Positions 52,034 through 60,948 are shown, numbered from the stretch's first letter. The stretch: 64,000 nucleotides of DNA from Burkholderia sp. FERM BP-3421 (GCF_028657905.1 NZ_CP117782.1:2604001-2668000); one strand, 5' to 3'. Translations and numbers: made by a program. Notes: a model not told the origin generated them from the letters alone.

Positions 52034-52693
52034 TCAACCGATGCTCGACCACTTGAGCAGCTTCGTCACGTCGCGCTTGATCTTGCTCGGGTCCGGATTC
52101 TTCGGGAAACGCATCATCAGATTGCCGTTCGGATCGACCATGTAGATGTGGTCGCTCAACTGCGTGCCGGCGTCGACCGGCAGCCATTTCGCGAGTTCGG
52201 CCGGATCGGCGCTCAACTCGCGGGTGTCGGGGTAGGCGCGCCCGATCACGTCGGGCACGGCCGCCGCATCGCTGCGCAGCCACACCATCGTGATCCGGTG
52301 GCGCTCGCCCGCCTGCGTCGCGCGCACCTGGCGCATGAAGTAGAGCTTCTTCGCGCAGGCCTCGTCGCAGGCGCCGCCGTTCACCATCACGAGCAGCCAG
52401 ACGCCGCGCAGCGACGCGAGCGGCACGCGCGCGCCGTGCTCGTCGGTGACCTCGAACGCGGCCGGGATCGGCCGCTGCGGCTCGATCAGCGTGCCGTAGT
52501 TGGTCGAGCCGCCCTGCGGCCGGATCACGTAGTAGGTGAAATACGACGCGAGCATGGGCGCCGCGCAGACCAGCGCGAGCAACAGCAGCATCCAGCGGCC
52601 GCGCTGCCACGAACCGCGTTGCGGGGCGGGCGAGCGGCTCGCCTCGGGTGGCGTCGGGCGGGAAGATTGCGTAGACAAAAGAGACCTCTCCAA
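52034..52693 (-). CDS. SCO-like membrane-anchored thioredoxin-fold protein of the cox cluster
   Basis: A 219-residue protein with a cytoplasmic N-terminus, one membrane helix (about 34-54, WMLLLLALVCAAPMLASYF) and a periplasmic domain. That domain keeps a thioredoxin/SCO outline: VPLASLRGVWLLVMVNGGACDEAC, with a CDEAC pair at the position of the SCO copper motif, and the late ending DHIYMVDPNGNLMMRFPKN. I infer a role in copper delivery or thiol redox for oxidase assembly. It is sometimes mislabelled as an oxidase subunit. It lies between surf1 and ctaA in the same operon. Confidence 0.8.
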   Translation of the reverse strand: MERSLLSTQSSRPTPPEASRSPAPQRGSWQRGRWMLLLLALVCAAPMLASYFTYYVIRPQGGSTNYGTLIEPQRPIPAAFEVTDEHGARVPLASLRGVWLLVMVNGGACDEACAKKLYFMRQVRATQAGERHRITMVWLRSDAAAVPDVIGRAYPDTRELSADPAELAKWLPVDAGTQLSDHIYMVDPNGNLMMRFPKNPDPSKIKRDVTKLLKWSSIG

Positions 52694-52735
52694 ACTAGGC
52701 GCGGCGCGATCCGCCGCGCGACAAACCCGCGCGGC

Positions 52736-53449
52736 TCACGCCGCGCCCGATGACTTGCGCGCGGCGCGCCGCGCCGCGTACAGACCGAATCCGACGGCCG
52801 CGGCCGCCATCGCCCACCACTGGGCCATGTAGCCGTAGTTGCGCTCGACGCCGAGCGTCGGCGCGGGCCAGTCGCGCACGAGCCGGTCGCCGATATCGTT
52901 CGTCTGCTGGATCACGAACGGCTGCAGCGGCAGCCCGGTTTCGCGCGCGTACTCGGCGACGTCGAGATTCTGACGGATCCGCTGGTTCGCGGCGGACCCG
53001 CCCTCGCCCAGCTCGAATGCGCGCGACGCGTCGGCGCGCGCGATGCCCTCGATCGCGACCTCGCCCGGCGGCGTCGGGAACGCCTCGATCGCGGTGCGAT
53101 CCGCGATGTTGCGCGGCAGCCAGCCGCGATTGACGAGCACATAGCCGCCGCCCGACAGCTCGAGCGGCATCACCACGTAGAAGCCCGGCTGATCGTGGTA
53201 CGGCCGGTTGTCCAGGTAGACCGCGCGCGCCGGCAGGAAGCGGCCGACCGCGCGCACCCGGTGGAATTCGATGTCGCGCAGCGCAATCGGCTGCGCATCC
53301 AGCGCGCGCGCGGGCGCCTGCTCGTAGCGCGCGATGCTGTCGGCGAGGGCTTCCTTCTGGTGGGCGCGGTCGAGCTGCCAGAAACCGAGCCGCACGGTCA
53401 CGGCGACCACCAGGAAGATCAGGAGGACGGGGAGCCAACGGAACTTCAT
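52736..53449 (-). CDS. SURF1-family cytochrome oxidase assembly protein
   Basis: A 237-residue protein with two membrane helices, one at each end (residues about 4-20, LPVLLIFLVVAVTVRLGFW, and about 208-228, WWAMAAAAVGFGLYA), and a periplasmic domain between. SURF1 hallmarks are GFWQLDRAHQK, DNRPYHDQPGFYVVMPL, LVNRGWLPRN and the C-terminal NYGYMAQWWAM. SURF1 helps insert haem A into subunit I. The start at 53449 is the only one placing the first helix at the N-terminus. It is the first gene of the - strand assembly operon and is divergent from the DUF2909 gene. Confidence 0.93.
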   Translation of the reverse strand: MKFRWLPVLLIFLVVAVTVRLGFWQLDRAHQKEALADSIARYEQAPARALDAQPIALRDIEFHRVRAVGRFLPARAVYLDNRPYHDQPGFYVVMPLELSGGGYVLVNRGWLPRNIADRTAIEAFPTPPGEVAIEGIARADASRAFELGEGGSAANQRIRQNLDVAEYARETGLPLQPFVIQQTNDIGDRLVRDWPAPTLGVERNYGYMAQWWAMAAAAVGFGLYAARRAARKSSGAA

Positions 53450-53536
53450 CGACGCGCGCTCCCCGGGCGACACCCGCACAGGTGAAGTGCGATAATTGAC
53501 GCCTCCCTTTCGATCCACCGGTTTCCGGTCAGCTTC

Positions 53537-53746
53537 ATGCACATCCTCGTTCCGATCGCGTTCGTCCTCATCATTGCCAGCCTGGGGTCGGCGCTGTATT
53601 TCATGATGCACGACCGCGGCCAGACGAAGCGCATGGTCTGGTCGCTCGCGGCGCGGGTCGGCCTGTCGATCACGCTGTTCCTGTTCATCCTGTTCGCAAA
53701 CTGGATGGGCTGGATCCATTCGACCGGTTTGCCGATCGGCCGCTGA
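53537..53746 (+). CDS. Twin-helix membrane protein DUF2909
   Basis: A 69-residue protein with two membrane helices (LVPIAFVLIIASLGSALYF and ITLFLFILFANWMGW) joined by the basic loop HDRGQTKRM. This is the DUF2909 family found within cytochrome oxidase clusters of betaproteobacteria. Function is unknown, and location suggests an assembly or stabilising role. It is the only + strand gene in the cluster, divergent from surf1, and its transcript ends at the hairpin at 53862. Confidence 0.85.
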   Translation: MHILVPIAFVLIIASLGSALYFMMHDRGQTKRMVWSLAARVGLSITLFLFILFANWMGWIHSTGLPIGR

Positions 53747-53861
53747 TGCGGCATATCGCCGCAGCTCGGGCACCTTCAAGCAAAAGCGCCGCCTGACGAA
53801 GTCGGGGCGGCGCGGCGGATCCGGCTCGGGTTCGCGCGGCGAAGCGCCCGACCCAGGCACG

Positions 53862-53892
53862 ACGGCCCGCGCATCGCTGCGCGGGCCGTTTT
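53862..53892 (+). terminator. Terminator between DUF2909 and coxC
   Basis: An 11-bp stem (ACGGCCCGCGC / GCGCGGGCCGT) with a 6-base loop is followed by a T-run on the + strand. It also lies immediately behind coxC on the - strand, so it may serve both. Confidence 0.85.
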
Positions 53893-53894
53893 CA

Positions 53895-54752
53895 TTACAG
53901 CCAGTAGACGACGACGTACAGGCCGAGCCAGACGACGTCGACGAAGTGCCAGTACCAGGCGGCGCCTTCGAACGCGAAATGGTGATCCGGCTTGAAGTGG
54001 CCGCGGATCATCCGCACCAGCACCACCGCGAGCATCGTGCCGCCGAGGAACACGTGGAAACCGTGGAAGCCCGTCAGCAGGAAGAACGTCGAGCCGTACA
54101 CGCCCGAGCCGAGCGTCAGGTTCAGTTCGTTGTACGCGTGGAAGTACTCGAAGCCCTGCAGGAACAGGAAGCACACGCCGAGCACGAGCGTCGCGGCGAG
54201 CCAGGCGATCGCCTTCTTGCGGTGATCGTCGCGCAGCGCATGGTGCGACACCGTGAGCGTCGCGCCCGACGACAGCAGGAACGCGGTGTTCAGCGTCGGG
54301 ATCGGCCACGGGCCCATCGTCTTGAAGTGACCGGCGAGCGCGGCCGGGCCTTCGTTCGGCCACACGGCGCTGAAGTCCGGCCAGATCAGCTTGTAGTCGA
54401 GGCTGCCCAGCTGGTGCAGCGCGATTTCGCGCGCGTAGAACAGCGCGCCGAAGAACGCGCCGAAGAACATCACTTCGGAGAAGATGAACCAGCTCATGCT
54501 CCAGCGGTACGACACGTCGACCCGCTTGCCGTACTGCCCGCCCTCCGACTCGGCGATCGCGTCGCCGAACCAGTGGTACAGCGTGAAGAGGAACCACAGC
54601 AGGCCAAGCAGCGCGGTATATGGCGCCCACGGCTCACCGTTGATCCAAAGCGCAAATGACCCCAGCATCGCCAGCAGGCCGACGGCCGCGCTGATCGGAT
54701 GATGTGACGGATGCGGCACGAAATAGTACGGGCTCTCGTTTTGACCGCTCAT
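53895..54752 (-). CDS. ctaE: Cytochrome c oxidase subunit III
   Basis: A 285-residue seven-helix subunit of aa3 oxidase. Its recognisable stretches are PYYFVPHPSHHPISAAVGL at the N-terminus, SWFIFSEVMFFGAFFGALFY (with the conserved glutamate), HHALRDDHRKKAIAWLA, TFFLLTGFHGFHVFLG and the C-terminal WYWHFVDVVWLGLYVVVYW. It stabilises the catalytic core. It is the last gene of the - strand operon ctaC-ctaD-small-ctaG-DUF2970-ctaE. Confidence 0.96.
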   Translation of the reverse strand: MSGQNESPYYFVPHPSHHPISAAVGLLAMLGSFALWINGEPWAPYTALLGLLWFLFTLYHWFGDAIAESEGGQYGKRVDVSYRWSMSWFIFSEVMFFGAFFGALFYAREIALHQLGSLDYKLIWPDFSAVWPNEGPAALAGHFKTMGPWPIPTLNTAFLLSSGATLTVSHHALRDDHRKKAIAWLAATLVLGVCFLFLQGFEYFHAYNELNLTLGSGVYGSTFFLLTGFHGFHVFLGGTMLAVVLVRMIRGHFKPDHHFAFEGAAWYWHFVDVVWLGLYVVVYWL

Positions 54753-54876
54753 GCTTGATTCTCCACTTCAGTCCAATTTGTTCCGGAAGTCCCGGCTTTA
54801 TTTCTAGCGGCGCGCGACGGCGCCGCTTCGCTTTCTGCCACGGGCGCGCCGTGACACGCCCGTCGATACCCTGCCC

Positions 54877-55080
54877 CTACCCGACCACCGCGTGCACGAT
54901 CGCGATCAGCACGCCGATGAACAGCGCCGCCGCGATCAGCGCGACCAGCAGCACGTGCAGCGGATTGAGCTGCGCGGCGTCGGCCTCGAGATCGCGCCGC
55001 TTGCGCACCCCGAAGAACGACCACAGCACCGCCTTGACCGTCTTCATGAAACTGCCTTTGCGGCCCGCGTCACTCGTCAT
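54877..55080 (-). CDS. DUF2970 membrane protein
   Basis: A 67-residue protein with the family motif AVLWSFFGVRKRRDLEADAAQLNPLHV (residues about 16-42; WSFFGVRKRRDLEAD is the core) and one membrane helix (LLVALIAAALFIGVLIAIVH). DUF2970 proteins are regularly encoded between ctaG and subunit III genes; the role is unknown but probably in oxidase assembly. ATG 55080 is supported by AGGGAGGAG just upstream. The 14-bp gap to ctaG indicates co-transcription. Confidence 0.88.
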   Translation of the reverse strand: MTSDAGRKGSFMKTVKAVLWSFFGVRKRRDLEADAAQLNPLHVLLVALIAAALFIGVLIAIVHAVVG

Positions 55081-55094
55081 GCGCTCCTCCCTCG

Positions 55095-55694
55095 TCACGC
55101 GTCCGGCTTCGCGGACACCGTGCGCCCCGCCGTGCCGGTCGTGGCCGTCGCGGGCGTATTCAGTTCGAAGAACGTGTACGACAGCGTGATCGTCTTCACG
55201 TCCTTCGGCAGCTTCGGATCGATCACGAACACCACCGGCATCTTGCGCGCTTCATTCGCCGCCAGCGTCTGCTGCGTGAAACAGAAACACTCGATCTTCT
55301 TGAAGAACTCCGTCGCCTGCTTCGGCGCGTAGCTCGGGATCGCCTGCGCGACGACCGGGCGGCCTTGCCCGTTCGTCACTTCGTACACCACCGTCGTCAG
55401 CTCGCCCGGATGCACGTCGATGCTGTTCTGCTCCGGCTTGAAGCCGAGCGGGCCGCGCGCATTCGCATCGAGCTCGATCGACACCTTGCGGCTGTAGTCG
55501 ATCTGCGTGTTCTTCGCCTCGCGCGCGCTGACGTCGCGCTGCAACAGGTTGTTGATGCCGGTGATCTGGCAGATCGCGCGGTACATCGGCACCAGCGCGA
55601 AACCGAAGCCGAACATCAAGCCCACCACGACGACGAGCTTCGCGAGCATCACGCGGTTGAAAGAACGATCGGCGTCAGCCTCGGACTTCGACAT
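55095..55694 (-). CDS. ctaG: Cytochrome c oxidase assembly protein CtaG (Cox11)
   Basis: A 199-residue membrane-anchored copper chaperone for the CuB site of subunit I. One helix (about 17-37, LAKLVVVVGLMFGFGFALV) is followed by PMYRAICQITGINN (conserved cysteine). A periplasmic domain has the copper-binding CFCF in FKKIECFCFTQQTL and PVVFVIDPKLP. The start at 55694 (MSKSEADAD) gives the normal length. It lies 22 bp downstream of a 46-residue small protein in the cox operon. Confidence 0.95.
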   Translation of the reverse strand: MSKSEADADRSFNRVMLAKLVVVVGLMFGFGFALVPMYRAICQITGINNLLQRDVSAREAKNTQIDYSRKVSIELDANARGPLGFKPEQNSIDVHPGELTTVVYEVTNGQGRPVVAQAIPSYAPKQATEFFKKIECFCFTQQTLAANEARKMPVVFVIDPKLPKDVKTITLSYTFFELNTPATATTGTAGRTVSAKPDA

Positions 55695-55716
55695 GCGGAA
55701 CTTCCTCAATACTGCG

Positions 55717-55857
55717 TCAGGACGTGGACAGGAACCACTGCTTGACGACGACACCCACAAAGAAAACGGCCACCGCCACCAGCAGGATCAAGCCAAGCCG
55801 CTTGTTGCCCGCGCGGATCTGCTCGGGCGACCGTCTTTGTTGTGGATTCCGGGTCAT
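55717..55857 (-). CDS. Cytochrome oxidase small assembly protein
   Basis: A 46-residue peptide too short for common ORF limits. Its basic N-terminus is MTRNPQQRRSPEQIRAGNKR, followed by one membrane helix (LGLILLVAVAVFFVGVVV) and KQWFLSTS. A peptide of this design is commonly encoded between subunit I and ctaG in Burkholderiales cox operons and is annotated as a small oxidase assembly protein. Its position, charge pattern and 22-bp distance to ctaG support a real gene. Confidence 0.85.
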   Translation of the reverse strand: MTRNPQQRRSPEQIRAGNKRLGLILLVAVAVFFVGVVVKQWFLSTS

Positions 55858-55879
55858 ACGCTTGCTTTCAGGTTGCAGT

Positions 55880-55907
55880 CTCCGCGCCGCCTGCCGGCGG
55901 CGCGGAG
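55880..55907 (-). other. 12-bp perfect hairpin between ctaD and the small assembly gene
   Basis: The arms CTCCGCGCCGCC and GGCGGCGCGGAG are separated by 4 bases, 13 bp after the ctaD stop. There is no T-run. It could slow 3' decay and set a higher level of ctaC-ctaD mRNA than of the downstream genes. Confidence 0.5.
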
Positions 55908-55920
55908 AACGTGAACGGGA

Positions 55921-57531
55921 TTACTCGACCGTCGGCGGATGCTCGAAGGTGTGGAACGGAGCCGGGCTCGGCACCGTCCACTCGAGGCCCGTCGCGCCGT
56001 CCCACGGCTTGTCGGACGCCTTCTCCAGTTCGCCGCCGCCGCGATAGGCCGGCAGTGCGACCGCGAACAGGAAGTACACCTGCGCGAGACCGAAGCCGAA
56101 CGCGCCGATCGTCGCGATCTGGTTGAAGTCGGTGAACTGCGCCGGATAGTCGGCGTAGCGACGCGGCATGCCGGCGAGGCCGACGAAGTGCATCGGGAAG
56201 AACGTCAGGTTGAAGAAGATCATCGACGCCCAGAAGTGGATCTTGCCGCGCGTCTCGTTGTACATCCAGCCCGTCCACTTCGGCGCCCAGTAGTACCACC
56301 CGGAGAACAGCGCGAACAGCGAGCCCGCCACCAGCACGTAGTGGAAGTGGGCGACCACGAAATAGGTGCCGTGGTACTGGATGTCGAGCGGCGCCATCGC
56401 GAGCATCAGGCCCGTCAGGCCGCCGAACGTGAACACGAACAGGAAGCCGATCGAGAACAGCATCGGGGTTTCGAAGGTCATCGAGCCGCGCCACATCGTC
56501 GCGACCCAGTTGAACACCTTCACGCCCGTCGGCACGGCGATCAGCATCGTCGCGTACATGAAGAACAGCTGGCCCGTGACCGGCATGCCCGTCGCGAACA
56601 TGTGGTGCGCCCAGACCATGAACGACAGGATCGCGATCGACGCGGTCGCGTAGACCATCGAGCTGTAGCCGAACAGCGGCTTGCGCGCGAACGCCGGGAT
56701 CACCGCGGACACGATCCCGAACGCCGGCAGGATCATGATGTACACCTCGGGGTGGCCGAAGAACCAGAAGATGTGCTGGTACATCACCGGATCGCCGCCG
56801 CCTGCCGCATTGAAGAACGACGTGCCGAAGTGACGGTCGAACAGCACCATCGTGATCGCGCCCGCGAGCACCGGCATCACGGCGATCAGCAGGAACGCCG
56901 TGATCAGCCAGGTCCAGGCGAACAGCGGCATCTTCATCAGCGTCATGCCCGGCGCGCGCATGTTCAGCACCGTCACGATGATGTTGATGCCGCCCATGAT
57001 CGACGACGCGCCCATGATGTGCACCGCGAAGATCGCGAAGTCCATGCCCGGGCCCATCTGGGTCGACAGCGGCGCGTACAGCGTCCAGCCGGCGGCCGTC
57101 GCGCCGCCCGGCGCGAAGAACGAGCCGACCAGCAGCACCGCGGCGACCGGCAGCAGCCAGAAGCTGAAGTTGTTCATCCGCGCGAACGCCATGTCGGACG
57201 CGCCGATCTGCAGCGGGATCATCCAGTTCGCGAAGCCGACGAAGGCCGGCATGATCGCGCCGAACACCATGATCAGGCCGTGCATCGTCGTGAGTTCGTT
57301 GAAGAACTCCGGACGCATGATCTGCAGGCCCGGCTCGAACAGCTCGGCGCGGATCGCGAGCGCCATCACGCCGCCCGACAGGAACATGATGAACGAGAAC
57401 AGCAGGTACAGCGTACCGATGTCCTTGTGGTTGGTGGCGAACAGCCAACGGCGCCAGCCGTGCGGCGTCTCGTGCGCGTGGTCGTCGTGGGCGTGCCCGC
57501 CGGCGGCTACATCGTGTCCGATGCTAGACAT
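55921..57531 (-). CDS. ctaD: Cytochrome c oxidase subunit I (aa3 type)
   Basis: A 536-residue twelve-helix catalytic subunit with low-spin haem a and the haem a3-CuB centre. Signatures are TMHGLIMVFGAIMPAFVG (haem a histidine), WFFGHPEVYIMILPAFG (CuB histidine and cross-linked tyrosine), MVWAHHMFATGMP (the other two CuB histidines) and TYFVVAHFHYVLVAGS (haem a3 and a ligands). The proton-channel glutamate of the GHPEVY type is retained. It follows ctaC by 35 bp. Confidence 0.97.
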   Translation of the reverse strand: MSSIGHDVAAGGHAHDDHAHETPHGWRRWLFATNHKDIGTLYLLFSFIMFLSGGVMALAIRAELFEPGLQIMRPEFFNELTTMHGLIMVFGAIMPAFVGFANWMIPLQIGASDMAFARMNNFSFWLLPVAAVLLVGSFFAPGGATAAGWTLYAPLSTQMGPGMDFAIFAVHIMGASSIMGGINIIVTVLNMRAPGMTLMKMPLFAWTWLITAFLLIAVMPVLAGAITMVLFDRHFGTSFFNAAGGGDPVMYQHIFWFFGHPEVYIMILPAFGIVSAVIPAFARKPLFGYSSMVYATASIAILSFMVWAHHMFATGMPVTGQLFFMYATMLIAVPTGVKVFNWVATMWRGSMTFETPMLFSIGFLFVFTFGGLTGLMLAMAPLDIQYHGTYFVVAHFHYVLVAGSLFALFSGWYYWAPKWTGWMYNETRGKIHFWASMIFFNLTFFPMHFVGLAGMPRRYADYPAQFTDFNQIATIGAFGFGLAQVYFLFAVALPAYRGGGELEKASDKPWDGATGLEWTVPSPAPFHTFEHPPTVE

Positions 57532-57566
57532 AGAACTCTCCTAATCCGAATAACGTCGACAACACG

Positions 57567-59135
57567 TCAAGCCGCCGGGGCGATCTCGACGCGACGGGCT
57601 TCCTTCGCGTCCGTCCCGCCCGTGATCGTTTCCGGCTTCTTCATCACAATCCGGTCCTCTGCGACGCCGGCGGCCTTCAGCGCATCGCGCACGATCAGCG
57701 CACGGTGCTTCGCCAGTTCGGCGTTCGCGTCGGCCGAGCCCGTCGTGTCGGTGAAACCCGACAGCGTGAGCTTCGCGTCCGGATGCGCCTTCGCGTAGTC
57801 GGCTGCCGCGGCGATCGCGTCCTTCGCGTCCGCCGGCAGCTCGCTCTTGCCCGTCTCGAAATAGATCGCGGCCGGCAGCGCGGCAGCCTGCGCCGACGCA
57901 GCGGCGCCCGACGCGGGTTCCGCGGCGGGGGCGGCCGCCTGCGCGCCGCCTTCCGGCAGCTTGCCGCTGCGCGCGTCGGCCACCTGCTTCGGCTGCAGCG
58001 AATCGCCCATGTGGTTGCCCCACGAATTGCGCTCGTAGGTGATCACGGAAGCGATGTCGAGATCCGACAGCGACGCCCAGGTCGGCATCGCCGCCTTGCC
58101 GTGCAGCACGATGCTCACGTGCTCGGCGATCGGGCCGTTCGCGATCTTGCTGCCGTCGAGCGCCGGGAACGCGCCGAGGCCCTTGCCGTTCGGCTGGTGG
58201 CACACCGCGCAGTTGGCCTTGTAAACCTCTTCGCCGTGCGCGATCAGCTCGGCGCTCGTGTAAACCTTGTTCGGGTCGATGGCCGCGGCCGCCAGCTTGG
58301 ACTTCTGGTCCTTGACCCACTTCGCGTAGTCGTCTTCCGACAGCACTTCGACGACCACCGGCATGTACGCGTGCTCCTTGCCGCACAGCTCCGTGCAGAA
58401 GCCGCGGAAGGTACCGACCTTGTCGGCCTTGAACCAGGTGTCGCGCACGAAGCCCGGAATCGCATCCTGCTTCACGCCGAACGCGGGCACATACCACGAG
58501 TGGACGACGTCGTTGGCGGTCGTGATGATGCGGATCTTCTTGTTGACCGGCACGACGAGCGGGTGGTCGACTTCCTGCAGGTAGGTGTCGGTGATCGGCG
58601 CCTGGCCGTTCACTTCGCTGCGCGGGGTCGACAGCGTCGACAGGAAGCTGATGCCTTCGCCCGGCCCCTTCACGTAGTCGTAGCCCCACTTCCACTGGTA
58701 GCCGGTGACCTTGACCGTGAGGTCGGCGTTGGTCGTGTCCTTCATCGCGACGACGGCCTTGGTGGCGGGCAGCGCCATCAGCACGACGATGATGAACGGC
58801 ACGATCGTCCAGATGATTTCGACGGTGGTGCTTTCGTGGAAATTGGCGGCCTTGTGGCCCTTGGACTTGCGGTGCGCGAAGACCGAATAGAACATCACGC
58901 CGAACACGCCGACGAAGATCACCGTACACAGGATCAGCATCATCGTGTGGAGATCGTAGAGTTCTTCAGCGATCTTCGTGACCGGCGGCTGGAGATTGAT
59001 CTCGTTGACGCGGGGGCCGCCCGGACTGTCACCGACCGCCAGAGCGGCGCCGGCAAAGAGCAGTCCACTGCATGCCAGCACGCCCATGAGGGCTCGCTTG
59101 ATTGTTTTCATAGCTTCCTTACCCAAAATTTCCAT
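57567..59135 (-). CDS. ctaC: Cytochrome c oxidase subunit II fused to cytochrome c and OmpA-like domains
   Basis: A 522-residue subunit: a signal peptide, two membrane helices (about 60-85 and 105-125) and a CuA domain with WSY-type strand HSWYVPAFGVKQ and CTELCGKEHAYM ligands. A cytochrome c domain (NCAVCH, about residues 308-313, with a late methionine in AAMPTW) follows. After an Ala/Pro linker comes an OmpA/Pal-like domain (IYFETGKSELPADAKD ... LSGFTDTTGSADANAELAKHR). The last part could contact peptidoglycan, though the canonical NxxLSxxRA reads NAELAKHRA. ATG 59135 has GGGAGGG before it. ATG 59111 has GGAAG and starts the signal peptide directly, so either may be used. Confidence 0.94.
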   Translation of the reverse strand: MEILGKEAMKTIKRALMGVLACSGLLFAGAALAVGDSPGGPRVNEINLQPPVTKIAEELYDLHTMMLILCTVIFVGVFGVMFYSVFAHRKSKGHKAANFHESTTVEIIWTIVPFIIVVLMALPATKAVVAMKDTTNADLTVKVTGYQWKWGYDYVKGPGEGISFLSTLSTPRSEVNGQAPITDTYLQEVDHPLVVPVNKKIRIITTANDVVHSWYVPAFGVKQDAIPGFVRDTWFKADKVGTFRGFCTELCGKEHAYMPVVVEVLSEDDYAKWVKDQKSKLAAAAIDPNKVYTSAELIAHGEEVYKANCAVCHQPNGKGLGAFPALDGSKIANGPIAEHVSIVLHGKAAMPTWASLSDLDIASVITYERNSWGNHMGDSLQPKQVADARSGKLPEGGAQAAAPAAEPASGAAASAQAAALPAAIYFETGKSELPADAKDAIAAAADYAKAHPDAKLTLSGFTDTTGSADANAELAKHRALIVRDALKAAGVAEDRIVMKKPETITGGTDAKEARRVEIAPAA

Positions 59136-59185
59136 TCAAACCCTCCCCCGTCGCAAGCTGCCTCGCTTTGCGCCGGCCGCCTCGT

Positions 59186-59662
59186 TCAGCCGCAACGCAT
59201 CAGCGACGTACGCAGCTCATGTGCGAACTGCGCGCGCCGGTATTGCGCGAGATGCTGCCCGACCACCACGGTCTGCCCACGCGACACCAGCCTGATCGGA
59301 TCGCGCGGCGACGCAGCCGGCTCGACCCGCACCCAGCGCGGGTTGAATTCGATCTGCGTCAGCTGCTCCGCGCTCATCCGCTCGATCAGCAGCCGATGAG
59401 GGAACAGCCGGATGCGTTCGTAATCGACCGCATGGCGCGCGTAAATGGCAAACGCGACGCCGACCGCCAGCAACTCGACCCCGGTGAAGGGCAGCACGAG
59501 CCACGCACCGCGCCACAGCAACAGTGCTGCGATGACAAGCGAAAACGCCGCGAGCGATACATAGAAAGTCACGAACTGGCGCGGCGACACCGAGCAGTTG
59601 CGCTTCATCAGCCAGTCCCGCAGGACCGGCTCGGCATCCGTCACACTGTCCGCTACTTCCAT
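59186..59662 (-). CDS. DUF2244 membrane protein
   Basis: A 158-residue protein with two adjacent membrane helices (FVTFYVSLAAFSLVIAALLL and AWLVLPFTGVELLAVGVAFA), then a soluble domain with ERIRLFPHRLLIER and WVRVEP. This arrangement is DUF2244, a family found next to cytochrome oxidase subunit II genes. Its function is not established. ATG 59662 has AGGGG upstream. It probably belongs to the start of the cox transcript, as ctaC begins 51 bp after it. Confidence 0.88.
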   Translation of the reverse strand: MEVADSVTDAEPVLRDWLMKRNCSVSPRQFVTFYVSLAAFSLVIAALLLWRGAWLVLPFTGVELLAVGVAFAIYARHAVDYERIRLFPHRLLIERMSAEQLTQIEFNPRWVRVEPAASPRDPIRLVSRGQTVVVGQHLAQYRRAQFAHELRTSLMRCG

Positions 59663-59897
59663 CGCAACCCCTCGCGAATGGCATGTGGAGCTTGCCCGCA
59701 TCGGGCTCGCCGCCCTGTATTGTGGGGACCCCCAGGACGACAAACTGACGCATTATAGGCGCGATCAGGGGCATCCACAAGCAAACGCCCATCGCCCGGC
59801 GAGCCAAGCGCGACAAGCTTTCCGGCCATTTCGGGGGACTTTTTCCACCCGCTCGCGGCCGTTAATTCCAGACATAACAAATCCGCGCTTTACCGCT

Positions 59898-60866
59898 TCA
59901 GCGAGGCCTGGGACGCCCTTTGCCGATGTCCTCGATGCGCACGATCCCATGCCCTTCGGCGGTCGTGCGGGGCGCCGCCTTCCAGGCATGGCCGTAGATC
60001 ACCTCGAAGGTCAGCGGGATCGTGCCGTCGTCGCGCCGGCGCGTTTCCAGCGCGTCGCCGAGCGCGCGCCGCAGGCGCCGCGACGGCCCCTGCCGGCGCG
60101 CGCCGCGCTCGAACGGATAAGCGCCCCAGCGGCGCACGTCCGCGAGCAGCGAATCGGCGGATTTGTAGGTGACGGTCAGCACTTCCTGGTCCATCACGGG
60201 GATCTCGAAGCCGCTTTCGACCAGCATGTCGCCCAGGTCGTGCATGTCGACGAACTCGACCACGTGCGGATCCGGCCGCGCGTCGCCGACCGCGGCCTCG
60301 GCTTCCGCGAACGCCGCGCGCAGCTCGCGCAGTGAATCGGGGCCGAGGGTGCTGAACATCAGCAGCCCGTCGACGCGCAGCACGCGGCGCCATTCCGGCA
60401 GGACGAGATCGGGACGCGCGTGCCAGTGCAGCGCGAGATTGGACCAGAGGAAATCGAAGGCGCCGCCGGCGAACGGCAGCGCGGAGAAGTCGGCCTGCGC
60501 GACGCGCGGCCCGCGATGGCCGAGCGCCTTCGCCAGTGAGGCGGGCAGGAAGCGCCGCCAGCTCGTCTCGGCGGTCTCGCGCGCCGACGCGCGCGCGAGC
60601 ATCTCGCCCGACAGGTCGACGCCGAACACCGGCGCTTCAGGAAAGCGCGCGCGCAGCAGCGGCAGATCGTCGCCGACGCCGCAGCCCGCGTCGAGCACGC
60701 CGGCCGGGTTCACCTTGATGTAGTCGAGGCGCTCGCACATGCGCTGCGCGATCTCGCGCGGCAGGAACGCCACGGCGTCGAACGCGGCGGCGCGACGGTC
60801 GAAGATTCGCCGCAGGCGTCGTGGATCATAGGCCGGACGGCCGGTCGGTGCGGGAGCTGGGGACAT
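59898..60866 (-). CDS. BioC-like SAM-dependent methyltransferase
   Basis: A 322-residue class I methyltransferase. After RRIFDRRAAAFDAVAFLPREIAQRM the SAM loop is VLDAGCGVGDDLPLL. VFGVDLSGEML, ADFSALPFAGGAFDFLWSNLALHW and LMFSTLGPDSLRELR follow. The pattern and the LHW and FSTLGPDSL motifs are those of malonyl-ACP methyltransferase BioC, which primes biotin synthesis. No other bio gene is near, and the C-terminal third (after about 230) is longer than in E. coli BioC, so another methyltransferase role remains possible. It is divergent from comF with 82 bp between starts. Confidence 0.8.
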   Translation of the reverse strand: MSPAPAPTGRPAYDPRRLRRIFDRRAAAFDAVAFLPREIAQRMCERLDYIKVNPAGVLDAGCGVGDDLPLLRARFPEAPVFGVDLSGEMLARASARETAETSWRRFLPASLAKALGHRGPRVAQADFSALPFAGGAFDFLWSNLALHWHARPDLVLPEWRRVLRVDGLLMFSTLGPDSLRELRAAFAEAEAAVGDARPDPHVVEFVDMHDLGDMLVESGFEIPVMDQEVLTVTYKSADSLLADVRRWGAYPFERGARRQGPSRRLRRALGDALETRRRDDGTIPLTFEVIYGHAWKAAPRTTAEGHGIVRIEDIGKGRPRPR

Positions 60867-60948
60867 GTCGGGCAAACTGGCGAAGAGCCCGAAGTATACT
60901 CGCTCGCTTCGCGCCCTTCAGCGAAGCGGGCCCCACCGGAGAAAACCG

